A DNA stretch of 13,710 nt from JBLHGN01 sp047616325. Its GTDB lineage: Bacteria > Pseudomonadota > Gammaproteobacteria > Pseudomonadales > Cellvibrionaceae. A program made the position numbers and the translations under genes. The stretch is from contig JBLHGN010000073.1 in NCBI GenBank assembly GCA_047616325.1, positions 1 through 13,710 of the forward strand. The letters run 5' to 3'. Positions 5,310 to 12,790 of the stretch are shown here, piece by piece (position 1 is the first letter of the stretch; each line of letters begins with the position of its first letter). The notes under the pieces were generated by a model. That model searched no databases, was not told the origin of the DNA, and worked only from the letters and a program-made list of their open reading frames with translations.

Positions 5310-7550
5310 ATGATCGGACTCAATGACATTGATCGTTATTCTCAGCCAGCCCTGGCTCTCGACGAGCACGCGCTGGTCCTGAAGGCGAACCCCGCTGCTC
5401 AAAAGCTATTGCAGCGCACCCTCGACGACGGCAATGCAATTTTGGCAGACTGGCTCGGCAATATTGACGCCGCCGGCAAAGTAGCCACGCAAATAAGAGA
5501 AGGCAAGACCGGCTTTATCGAACAATGCACCACGCTTCATAACTCCAGCTATGGCAGCTGCGATCTGGCGCTCCTTCCAAGCCAAGACAATAACTATATT
5601 TTGTTGCTCTGCCTCCATCAAACCGGCCAACGATCAGAAATAAGCCATATTAACGATGAAATTATTAGAAAAACACCCCTCATCGATAACCTTATAAAAA
5701 TGGCAGAGAAGTTAGCTGGCATTGGCTATTGGCGCATTGATGCCATCAGTAATGATATTTATTGGTCGGATGAAGTCTATCGCATTCATGGCGAAACCCG
5801 TGAACTCTTTACCCCCACACTCGAAAATTCCGTGGCAAAATATGTCGATCACGACGCCACCACAGTGGCCGGATATGTTGAAGACGCGGTAAAGAACAAA
5901 AATGGCTTTGAGTTTCAACTGAGAATAAAGCGTAGAAATGGCGAAATGCGATGGGTAAGATCAAAGGGTTTTTTCGAACAGGACAAGCACGGGGCAACCT
6001 TGGCTGTAGCTGGAATATTACAGGATATTACCGACGAACTAAACAATAAGGCGAAACTGGAACGCCTTTCTCTTGTAGCCAGTAAAACCACAAACAGCGT
6101 TCTTATTTGCGACAGCCTCGGGCGAATCGAGTGGGGCAATAATGGTTTTGAAAAGCTCACAGGTTACACATTGGCCGAGGTTGAAAGGCAAAAGCCGGGG
6201 AATTTTTTACATGGCCCTCTTACAGACAAGAAGACCAAGGACCATATTAGTGATGCGCTACGCGAATGCCGCAGCATCAACTGCGACATAGTCAACTACA
6301 AAAAAAATGGCCAACATTATTGGATCAACCTCGTTATTAGCCCCATTATCCAAAATGAAAAGCTGGAAGGTTTTATTGGCATTCAAACCGATATCAGCGA
6401 TAGAAAGAAGTCGGACTCCTTTGTTGCGCAAGCACAAAGAATGGAAGCCATCGGACAATTAGTGGGCGGCGTTGCTCACGACTTTAACAATATTCTCGGT
6501 GTACTTCAGGGCAACCTCGAGCTACTGGAGCTAAAACTTTCTGGAGAGACAAATAAGTATCTCGACAAGGCCTTTCACGCCTGCAAGCGCGCTACAGATT
6601 TAACCAAAAAGTTATTGCAGTTTTCTCAGTTTAAGGTCACCGAATCAAAGCAGGTCAACGCCAACCAGGTCATTTATAACCTCTCCGAACTTCTCACAAA
6701 GTCACTCACACAGAACGTAAAACTCGAATTGAATTTGGATGCCGAGCTATATTCAACGTGGACAAGTGCCGGTGACTTAGAGGACACTATACTCAACCTA
6801 GTTATAAATGCCCGAGATGCAATGGAGGGAAACGGAAAAGTTGTAATTAGTACCCACAATGAGAGCCTGTCGAACCAGTTATTTTTTGGTGAACACAATC
6901 TAACTGTGCAAGCGGGAGAATATATTCGTCTATCGGTAAAAGACACCGGGCCCGGAATTTCCGAGGACACTGTCAGTCGCATATTTGAACCTTTTTTTAC
7001 CACAAAAGGTCAGCAGGGCAGTGGTCTTGGCTTAAGCATGGTATACGGTTTTGTACAGCGCTCTAACGGCTATATATTGGTAAATAGCAACGCTGAGCAA
7101 GGGACAGAGCTTTCCATTTGGCTGCCGCGCTCAGACTTAAAAAATACGCGCACGGTAAAAATTGATGACAGAGGTTCGCTGGCAATTAATCGTCGTTATA
7201 AAATTTTGGTGGTTGACGACGAACCCGACATTGTCGACATCGTCCGCGAATACTTGACGCCGATGGGATGCGAAATCATTTGCACTACCAGCTCGCTTGA
7301 GGCACAGCGCACCCTGCTGTCTGACAAAGACATCGACTTATTTATTACCGACGAAGTTATGCCCGGTGTGGTTAAAGGCCATAGTCTCGTCAAAACGGCC
7401 TACCACGCCAACCCCAAAATTCGCTGCATTATCATGTCTGGCTACAATCTGGATTTAGCCCAAATCGAAGGCCGTGCCGATGTCTTGGCAAAGCCCTTCA
7501 GCCGTGCGCAGCTTGTCGATTTAATTAACAAAAATTTTGATATCATTTAA
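5310..7550 (+). CDS. Hybrid sensor histidine kinase (PAS-PAS-HisKA-HATPase-receiver)
   Basis: Predicted sensor that autophosphorylates on His and passes phosphate to its own receiver and probably to others. It has 746 aa and no membrane helix or signal peptide, so it is cytosolic. Residues 1-115 look like a degenerate PAS domain. Residues 125-245 form a PAS_3-type domain (YWSDEVYRIHGE, RWVRSKG). Residues 250-366 form a second PAS domain with LOV-like framing (NFLHGPLTD, GFIGIQTDIS) but Gly297 where the photoactive Cys would be. HisKA has the H-box GGVAHDFNN with His390. The ATPase has N-box Asn496/Asn500, DTGPG with Asp545, FEPFFTTK and GSGLGLS. The C-terminal receiver (630-746) has Asp636/Asp637, phosphoacceptor Asp681, Ser710 and Lys728. 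All catalytic residues are intact. The ATG lacks a clear Shine-Dalgarno. The next gene starts 57 nt downstream. The ligand is unknown. Confidence 0.93.
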   Translation: MIGLNDIDRYSQPALALDEHALVLKANPAAQKLLQRTLDDGNAILADWLGNIDAAGKVATQIREGKTGFIEQCTTLHNSSYGSCDLALLPSQDNNYILLLCLHQTGQRSEISHINDEIIRKTPLIDNLIKMAEKLAGIGYWRIDAISNDIYWSDEVYRIHGETRELFTPTLENSVAKYVDHDATTVAGYVEDAVKNKNGFEFQLRIKRRNGEMRWVRSKGFFEQDKHGATLAVAGILQDITDELNNKAKLERLSLVASKTTNSVLICDSLGRIEWGNNGFEKLTGYTLAEVERQKPGNFLHGPLTDKKTKDHISDALRECRSINCDIVNYKKNGQHYWINLVISPIIQNEKLEGFIGIQTDISDRKKSDSFVAQAQRMEAIGQLVGGVAHDFNNILGVLQGNLELLELKLSGETNKYLDKAFHACKRATDLTKKLLQFSQFKVTESKQVNANQVIYNLSELLTKSLTQNVKLELNLDAELYSTWTSAGDLEDTILNLVINARDAMEGNGKVVISTHNESLSNQLFFGEHNLTVQAGEYIRLSVKDTGPGISEDTVSRIFEPFFTTKGQQGSGLGLSMVYGFVQRSNGYILVNSNAEQGTELSIWLPRSDLKNTRTVKIDDRGSLAINRRYKILVVDDEPDIVDIVREYLTPMGCEIICTTSSLEAQRTLLSDKDIDLFITDEVMPGVVKGHSLVKTAYHANPKIRCIIMSGYNLDLAQIEGRADVLAKPFSRAQLVDLINKNFDII

Positions 7551-7607
7551 TACCGCGCAATAGAATATCTTACAGGACTAACGAACCCGACACTGGAACC
7601 CGTTATC

Positions 7608-8762
7608 ATGTTTTCTATCAAAGTACTAGTAATTGACGACGACGAAGATTTATGCAAATTAATCGATGACGCGCTGAGTGATACATTTGAACTTACGCTC
7701 TGCACAAACAGTGATGACGCCTTAACAACTTGTGAAAATATTCATCCCGCAATTGTTTTGCTCGACCTCAACTTAAAACCGAAAAGTGGATTAGAGATAT
7801 GTAAGGACATTCAAGAAAAAATCCCCAACCCACCCATGGTGTTATTTATATCCGGTGAGAATACACCTGAACAACGTTTGGCAACCTACGAATGTGGCGG
7901 CGACGATTTTTTACCCAAGCCCTTTCAACTCGGCGAATTAGGCGCCAAAGTTTCCGCCTTAGCGGCGACATATAACCAACGCGCGCAATTAAAAAGGACC
8001 AATGAATACGCCACTAAAACTGCCATGAGAGCCATGGTAGAGGCGTCCCAGTACGGTGGCGTTTTACGCTTTTTTAATGACATGTACAAAGCAGACAACC
8101 CACAAAAAATTAAGGACAGCTTTTTTCAACTTATGAAAGACTTTGAGCTGAAGGCCTCCATCCAGTTTCGCCTCGACAAAGACTACACTTACAATTTTGA
8201 CGGTCAAAATTGCAGCCCGATAGAAATGCAAATTTACGACAGCATGTCTAAAAATGGTCGCATTATTCCATTTTCTAATCGCGTTATGGTCAACGGTGAT
8301 TTCGTGTCTTTCATTATAAAAAACATGCCCGTCGACGACGAATTAACCTGCGGACGGTTAAAGGACATCCTCGCCACCTTGATTCAAGGCCTGAGCTCTA
8401 AAGTCATCGATTTGCAGCGTCTCACCCTACTAAAGCAAACCGCACGCGAGGTTGCCGCCTCCAGCCAACGCCTTTCCGATATTATGACATCGCACGAAGG
8501 TTTTGTTGTAGGCGCAATGACCCATTTAATTTCTGAAATCAAGGGCAGTTTTGACATACTGGAAATGAATGAGGAGCAGGAAACGTTTTTTACGGGGCTG
8601 ACAGAAACCATTATCAGCAGTGTGGAAGATAGTTTTGTCAACATAAGTAACGAGCAGGATGTTCTAAATTGCCTGTGGCGCGCTTTAACACTGGCACTGG
8701 GGTCAGGTTCAGAGGACGAGGGTCCGGCTCCCTTGCACTACAAGTTTGAACACAAGAAATAG
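7608..8762 (+). CDS. Response regulator with unassigned C-terminal output region
   Basis: A 384-aa protein, probably co-transcribed with the preceding hybrid kinase. Residues 1-118 are a receiver domain with acidic residues Asp10-Asp12, phosphoacceptor Asp53 in LLDLNL, Ser82 and Lys104 in LPKPF. The usual MPxxDG after the acceptor is replaced by KPKSGLE. The rest contains no DNA-binding, GGDEF, EAL, HD-GYP or kinase motif that I recognise. Residues about 119-150 are helical. Residues 150-255 alternate strands and helices in a GAF-like manner, ending in KNMPVDDE and GRLKD. Residues 265-362 look helical, and the tail is charged. The GAF resemblance is weak and is my inference. Protein-protein or ligand-gated output seems likelier than DNA binding. 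The ribosome-binding site is weak (GGAA about 11 nt upstream). Confidence 0.88.
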   Translation: MFSIKVLVIDDDEDLCKLIDDALSDTFELTLCTNSDDALTTCENIHPAIVLLDLNLKPKSGLEICKDIQEKIPNPPMVLFISGENTPEQRLATYECGGDDFLPKPFQLGELGAKVSALAATYNQRAQLKRTNEYATKTAMRAMVEASQYGGVLRFFNDMYKADNPQKIKDSFFQLMKDFELKASIQFRLDKDYTYNFDGQNCSPIEMQIYDSMSKNGRIIPFSNRVMVNGDFVSFIIKNMPVDDELTCGRLKDILATLIQGLSSKVIDLQRLTLLKQTAREVAASSQRLSDIMTSHEGFVVGAMTHLISEIKGSFDILEMNEEQETFFTGLTETIISSVEDSFVNISNEQDVLNCLWRALTLALGSGSEDEGPAPLHYKFEHKK

Positions 8763-8779
8763 GGTATTAAATACAGTCA

Positions 8780-8810
8780 TTCACAAACCTTATACTATTC
8801 GACATATAAA
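8780..8810 (+). promoter_or_regulatory. Possible mutM promoter
   Basis: TTCACA (8780-8785, 5 of 6) and TATAAA (8805-8810, 5 of 6) are separated by 19 nt, somewhat long. An alternative -10, TATACT, lies at 8791-8796. A direct repeat TACTATTC occurs at 8793-8800 and 8816-8823. No terminator is visible after the upstream regulator gene, so readthrough into mutM is possible. Confidence 0.3.
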
Positions 8811-8854
8811 TTCGTTACTATTCAAGCTTCTGTATAAAGACCGAATACCCACCC

Positions 8855-9670
8855 ATGCCAGAATTACCCGAAGTCGAAACTACCCGCCGTGGCATCTCGC
8901 CCCACATTGTTCGTCAAGCAGTTACTATGGTTGTGGTTCGCAACCACCGTCTGCGCTGGCCCATAGACAAAGATTTACCCAAACTATTGCAGGGCAAAAC
9001 ATTGCTCGATATTCGTCGGCGCGGCAAATATTTGTTACTGCAATTTGAACACGGTACTGTCCTGTGGCACCTGGGCATGTCGGGAAGCTTAAGAATTGTC
9101 GACAGCGCGGAAGCCACCAACACCCACGACCATGTGGACGTGGTGTTTCGCAATCATAAGGTCTTGCGCTATCACGACCCTAGACGTTTTGGCTCGGTGA
9201 TCTGGACTGCAGAAAAACTTGAACACCACCCCCTGCTCAGCCACTTAGGCCCCGAACCCTTGAGCGAAGACTTCAATGGCGAATACTTATTTTTACGCGC
9301 GAGGAAACGAACGCAGGCCATTAAAACCTGGATTATGGACAGCTCTATAGTCGTTGGGGTCGGCAATATTTACGCGAACGAGTCGCTGTTTAACGCTGGA
9401 ATCCACCCGATAAAAGCGGCGGGAAAAGTCACGCGCAGCCATTACACAATGTTGGCAGAGGAAATAAAAAAGGTGCTCACTAAGGCGATTGAACGCGGCG
9501 GCACCACTTTACGAGACTTTGTCGGCGGTGATGGCAAGCCCGGCTATTTTGCGCAAGAACTTAATGTATACGGACGCGCCGGCAGACCCTGCGTTAAGTG
9601 CCAAAAAAAACTGTTGGAAAAGCGCCTGGGGCAGCGCACCACGGTGTACTGCACCCAGTGTCAAGGTTAA
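8855..9670 (+). CDS. mutM: Formamidopyrimidine-DNA glycosylase
   Basis: Base-excision repair enzyme (Fpg) that removes 8-oxoguanine and formamidopyrimidines and cuts the resulting abasic site by beta,delta-elimination. It has 271 aa, against 269 in E. coli. The mature protein would begin with the catalytic proline of PELPEVETTRRG (Pro2, Glu3, Glu6). Lys58 lies in RRGKYLLL, and the H2TH region carries VVGVGNIYANESLF. The C-terminal zinc finger has Cys246, Cys249, Cys266 and Cys269, with Arg261 in GQRTT corresponding to E. coli Arg259. All active-site residues are present. The start is fixed by the invariant N-terminus although no Shine-Dalgarno is evident. In E. coli mutM follows rpmG directly. 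The stop codon is 3 nt from that of rph on the other strand. Confidence 0.98.
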   Translation: MPELPEVETTRRGISPHIVRQAVTMVVVRNHRLRWPIDKDLPKLLQGKTLLDIRRRGKYLLLQFEHGTVLWHLGMSGSLRIVDSAEATNTHDHVDVVFRNHKVLRYHDPRRFGSVIWTAEKLEHHPLLSHLGPEPLSEDFNGEYLFLRARKRTQAIKTWIMDSSIVVGVGNIYANESLFNAGIHPIKAAGKVTRSHYTMLAEEIKKVLTKAIERGGTTLRDFVGGDGKPGYFAQELNVYGRAGRPCVKCQKKLLEKRLGQRTTVYCTQCQG

Positions 9671-9673
9671 TAT

Positions 9674-10396
9674 TTAAGCAGAAGCCAAGGCCGCCCGCTG
9701 TATGGCGTGCAATTCGCCTATGCCTTTTTTAGCCAGCGAGAACATACTGCTAAATTCCTCCTCGGTAAACGGTGCCTGTTCGGCCGTTCCCTGAATTTCT
9801 ATAATACCTCCGTTTTCTGACATTACAATATTCATGTCGGTATCCGCAGCTGAGTCCTCTGGGTAATCCAAATCGAGTACGGCAACGCCTTTATAAATAC
9901 CCACCGAGACCGACGCCACCATATGGGCGAGCGGTAATTCGCTAATGAGGCCGCGCTCCACCGAATGATTCAGTGCATCCATTAGTGCGACGCAAGCACC
10001 TGTAATGGACGCCGTGCGCGTTCCACCGTCTGCCTGAATAACATCGCAGTCTATGGTGATGGTATTTTCACCCAGCTTGCGCAAATCTACGGCGGCCCGC
10101 AGCGAGCGGCCGATGAGCCGCTGAATCTCCACCGTGCGACCTCCCTGCTTCCCGCGCGCTGCTTCGCGTCCCATGCGGCTATTAGTAGAACGCGGCAACA
10201 TGCCGTACTCGGCCGTTATCCAACCACGCCCCTGGCCTTTCATAAAGTGGGGCACACCTTTATCGACTGTTGCCGTACAAATCACCTTGGTATTGCCAAA
10301 GGCCACCAATACCGAACCTTCGGCATGACAAGTGAATTTTCGCGTAATACTAATATCGCGCAACTGGTCTGTACTGCGACCGCTTGGTCTTTGCAT
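9674..10396 (-). CDS. rph: Ribonuclease PH
   Basis: Phosphorolytic 3'-to-5' exoribonuclease that trims tRNA precursors and takes part in rRNA processing, working as a hexamer. It has 240 aa, the full family length, with MQRPSGR at the start, Arg87 (E. coli Arg86) in GGRTVEIQRLIGRSLR, the phosphate-binding GGTRT (124-128), and acidic metal-site residues around DLDYPEDSAADTDMN (175-189). There is no sign of the frameshift known from E. coli K-12 strains. AGGTGA just upstream of the ATG is a good ribosome-binding site. TATACT on the minus strand (10439-10434) is a likely -10 box, without a clear -35. It is divergent from yicC, as in E. coli, and convergent with mutM. Confidence 0.98.
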   Translation of the reverse strand: MQRPSGRSTDQLRDISITRKFTCHAEGSVLVAFGNTKVICTATVDKGVPHFMKGQGRGWITAEYGMLPRSTNSRMGREAARGKQGGRTVEIQRLIGRSLRAAVDLRKLGENTITIDCDVIQADGGTRTASITGACVALMDALNHSVERGLISELPLAHMVASVSVGIYKGVAVLDLDYPEDSAADTDMNIVMSENGGIIEIQGTAEQAPFTEEEFSSMFSLAKKGIGELHAIQRAALASA

Positions 10397-10478
10397 TGTG
10401 TCACCTATTTATGGCTGAAAAAGAAATAGCGGGAGTATAACGCCCCGACCCGTGAAGCGCATGTTATGTTATTATTCT

Positions 10479-10519
10479 TTGCTTTTGCGATACGCCTTTT
10501 GCTTCGCAAGCAAAAGCAA
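10479..10519. repeat. Nested inverted repeats in the rph-yicC intergenic region
   Basis: CTTTTGCTT (10496-10504) pairs perfectly with AAGCAAAAG (10508-10516) around a 3-nt CGC loop. TTGCTTTTGC (10479-10488) also pairs perfectly with GCAAAAGCAA (10510-10519). The two stems share the right arm and so exclude each other. Neither is followed by a T-run. The element lies between two divergent genes and could be an operator, a switchable leader stem for yicC, or a remnant of a short repeat. Confidence 0.5.
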
Positions 10520-10590
10520 TAATCTTGCTGCTATCACCGCTGTATTCGCATTTAAAGCAGCATTCTGTTCACATTTTCAGGAAAATTCCC

Positions 10591-11457
10591 ATGCCACGCA
10601 GTATGACCAGTTTCGCCCGGCACGAGGTTCAATACCCATGGGGCACAGTGTCCTGTGAAATGCGCAGCGTTAACCACCGCTACCTTGAACCCTCTATTCG
10701 CCTACCTGAATCTCTGCGCAACATCGAGCCGGCTATGCGCGAAGCGCTGCGCAAACAGCTCAGCCGCGGCAAAGTAGAACTTTCAATTTGCCTGCACACC
10801 GATATAAGTGAAGATGCCCTACTGGGCCTGAATGAAACGCTTGCCGCGCGCATCACCTCCATGGCGGAGCACTTACAAAGCCATATAAGCAGCCCGGCAA
10901 AACTCAATGCTTTGGACATTCTTAAGTGGCCGGGAGTCATCAAAACCGCCGAGATTGATAGCGACGAATTACAAACTGCCGCGCTGTCATTGCTCGACCA
11001 TACCTTAAAAACATTAATTCAAAGTCGCGAACGAGAAGGGGCTGAACTGATGCAGTTTATTTCGCAGCGCCTCGATGGCGTCGCGGAGCACGTGGCCAAA
11101 GTACGCCAACGCTTACCTGAAGTTCTCGATCACTACCAACAGAAGTTACGCGCCAAACTCGATGCACTGAAAGTTGAAGTGGATGAAGAACGCTACGGCC
11201 AGGAGGCAATCTACATCGCCCAAAAAGCCGACGTTGCTGAAGAGCTGGACAGGCTTGAAAGCCACATAAATGAAGTGCGCAATACCCTCAAGCAAAAAGG
11301 ACCGATGGGAAGGCGTCTGGACTTTTTAATGCAAGAACTTAATCGCGAAGCGAATACCCTTTCATCCAAGTCCATGGCCAGCGACACCACCTTGTCTGCC
11401 GTCGATTTAAAAGTGTTGATAGAACAGATGCGCGAACAGGTGCAGAATATCGAGTAA
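10591..11457 (+). CDS. yicC: YicC family endoribonuclease
   Basis: 288 aa, like the 287-aa E. coli protein. YicC proteins have been reported as endoribonucleases linked to turnover of the small RNA RyhB. The YicC_N domain (about 1-155) opens with PRSMTSFAR and carries EMRSVNHRYLE (23-33) and RGKVEL. The C-terminal DUF1732 domain (about 200-288) has the family signatures KADVAEELDRLESH (212-225), RRLDFLMQELNREANTL and SKSM. The start is ATG 10591, not ATG 10525 further upstream. AGGA (10579-10582) lies 8 nt before it, and homologues begin with this RSMT segment. It is divergent from rph. gmk follows after 136 nt, with a possible promoter of its own. Confidence 0.96.
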   Translation: MPRSMTSFARHEVQYPWGTVSCEMRSVNHRYLEPSIRLPESLRNIEPAMREALRKQLSRGKVELSICLHTDISEDALLGLNETLAARITSMAEHLQSHISSPAKLNALDILKWPGVIKTAEIDSDELQTAALSLLDHTLKTLIQSREREGAELMQFISQRLDGVAEHVAKVRQRLPEVLDHYQQKLRAKLDALKVEVDEERYGQEAIYIAQKADVAEELDRLESHINEVRNTLKQKGPMGRRLDFLMQELNREANTLSSKSMASDTTLSAVDLKVLIEQMREQVQNIE

Positions 11458-11490
11458 CCGGCTGGCGTCAAAATATCAGTAAAAAATATT

Positions 11491-11520
11491 TATACACTTT
11501 CCCGTTTAGGCGATTATTAT
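11491..11520 (+). promoter_or_regulatory. Possible gmk promoter
   Basis: TATACA (11491-11496, 4 of 6) and TATTAT (11515-11520, 5 of 6) are spaced by 18 nt in the AT-rich gap between yicC and gmk. Transcription would start near 11527, about 67 nt before the gmk ATG. This is a moderate match, with no other evidence. Confidence 0.3.
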
Positions 11521-11593
11521 TCAGTACGCACTGCGATGCCCTGTGAACACGTCTGACAAACTAAGGCATATTTTAATTTAAGGCCAACTCCAC

Positions 11594-12211
11594 ATGACAA
11601 AACTAGGTACGCTATTCATTGTTTCCGCCCCCTCTGGCGCAGGCAAAACCAGCCTTGTTAAAGCCCTAGTGGAATCCATTGATGGTGTTTGTGTGTCTGT
11701 ATCCCACACTACTAGAGCGATACGTCCGGGCGAAAAGAATGGAGTCAATTATCATTTTGTAGGCCACCCCACCTTTCTCGATATGGTACACAAAGGGGCA
11801 TTTCTCGAACACGCCAAAGTGTTTACCAACTACTATGGCACCTCGCAAGCCTGGGTGGAGCAGACCCTCGCTTCGGGGCGCGATGTTATCGTCGAAATTG
11901 ACTGGCAAGGTGCCATGCAAGTGCGAAAAATATTGACAGAGTCGGTGGGCATTTACATTCTGCCGCCGTCAAAAGAAAGTCTGCGTGAACGCTTGACCGG
12001 ACGAGGACAAGATAACGAAACGGTTATCGACACGCGCATGGCCGAAGCAAAAAATGAAATGTCCCATTATGTGCAAGCGGACTACCTCATTATCAACGAC
12101 AACTTTGGTCAAGCTTTACACGAATTCCGCTCAATCGTCACTGCAGAACGCCTTACGCTTGAAAAACAGCAGGTTAACCGCCAGAGTTTGCTTAATAATC
12201 TATTGTCGTAA
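11594..12211 (+). CDS. gmk: Guanylate kinase
   Basis: Phosphorylates GMP to GDP with ATP, the required step toward GTP, dGTP and (p)ppGpp. It has 205 aa, normal for bacteria. The Walker A loop is APSGAGKTS (12-20). The GMP-binding region contains SHTTRAIRPGEKNGVNYHF (37-55) and the LEHAKVFTNYYGTS segment (71-84). EIDWQGA (101-107) follows, and the LID has the arginines of RERLTGRGQD (131-140). All expected nucleotide-binding residues are visible. AGG (11581-11583) lies about 10 nt upstream of the ATG. It lies upstream of rpoZ-spoT, as in other gammaproteobacteria, but a 282-nt gap separates it from rpoZ. No terminator is visible after the stop, so some readthrough is likely. Confidence 0.98.
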   Translation: MTKLGTLFIVSAPSGAGKTSLVKALVESIDGVCVSVSHTTRAIRPGEKNGVNYHFVGHPTFLDMVHKGAFLEHAKVFTNYYGTSQAWVEQTLASGRDVIVEIDWQGAMQVRKILTESVGIYILPPSKESLRERLTGRGQDNETVIDTRMAEAKNEMSHYVQADYLIINDNFGQALHEFRSIVTAERLTLEKQQVNRQSLLNNLLS

Positions 12212-12281
12212 CTGCGCAATTTGCGTACACTTGCCCCCCCTTTTGGTTGGGTGTTGCGGCGCGGCATACGTTTCGACCACA

Positions 12282-12343
12282 TTTACCAGTAAATAGCCTT
12301 ACTTTGGTAAAGATCAAAAAAGTAAGGTGTCATAAAAAGTAAG
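12282..12343 (+). repeat. Interleaved inverted and direct repeats upstream of rpoZ
   Basis: TTTACCA (12282-12288) pairs with TGGTAAA (12305-12311). CCTTACTTT (12297-12305) pairs with AAAGTAAGG (12319-12327). The stems overlap in pseudoknot fashion and share base 12305. AAAAAGTAAG is repeated 17 nt apart (12317-12326 and 12334-12343). Further on are a CTTGT/ACAAG stem and the near-palindrome GAGCTTGAGCTC. I found no convincing rpoZ promoter in 12212-12493, so whether this is transcribed leader or operator DNA is open. Confidence 0.45.
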
Positions 12344-12493
12344 CTTGTACAAAACGACAAGTTCCTCACGAGCTTGAGCTCTACAAGGTTTCGATGCCTA
12401 ACCAGTATTGATTGCACTAAAATCAAAGACATACCGTACCACTGCACCATTTACTATTGAACATATTAATCAGAACACTATACGGAAGCACAC

Positions 12494-12772
12494 ATGGCTA
12501 GAATTACAGTAGAAGATTGTTTAGATCACGTAGATAACCGGTTTGAACTTGTGATGGTAGGCAGCAAGCGCGCGCGTCAATTGGCCGTTTACGGCAAAAC
12601 CCCACTGGTTGCTCCCGGCAACGACAAGTGTACGGTTATCGCTCTGCGCGAAATTGAAGAGGGCTTAGTGGACGCCAGCATACTTACCATGACTGAAGAA
12701 GCCCCCATTGTCGAAGTTATTCCTACTGAAATTGCCGAAGACGGAGACTTCTCTCCCTCTGCGGAGCATTAA
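12494..12772 (+). CDS. rpoZ: DNA-directed RNA polymerase omega subunit
   Basis: Small RNA polymerase subunit that helps assembly by holding the beta-prime subunit and contributes to a ppGpp site on the enzyme. It has 92 aa, against 91 in E. coli. Family features are MARITVEDCLDHVDNRFELV at the N-terminus, SKRARQL and the strongly conserved TVIALREIEEGL. The acidic C-terminal tail is variable, as usual. The MAR start, with residues near the N-terminus that contact ppGpp in E. coli, is kept. GGAAG about 7 nt upstream of the ATG is the ribosome-binding site. spoT starts 18 nt after the stop, so the two are surely co-transcribed, the classical rpoZ-spoT arrangement. Confidence 0.98.
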   Translation: MARITVEDCLDHVDNRFELVMVGSKRARQLAVYGKTPLVAPGNDKCTVIALREIEEGLVDASILTMTEEAPIVEVIPTEIAEDGDFSPSAEH

Positions 12773-12790
12773 TTAAAGCAGAGGATTACG

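Noticed and set aside
10525..10590. N-terminal extension of yicC from ATG 10525
   Set aside because: The 22 extra residues match nothing in the family, and AGGA at 10579-10582 fits ATG 10591.
12212..12240. Terminator after gmk from the CGCAATTTGCG palindrome
   Set aside because: The stem has a one-base centre so it cannot form a normal hairpin, and the C-run after it is not a T-run.
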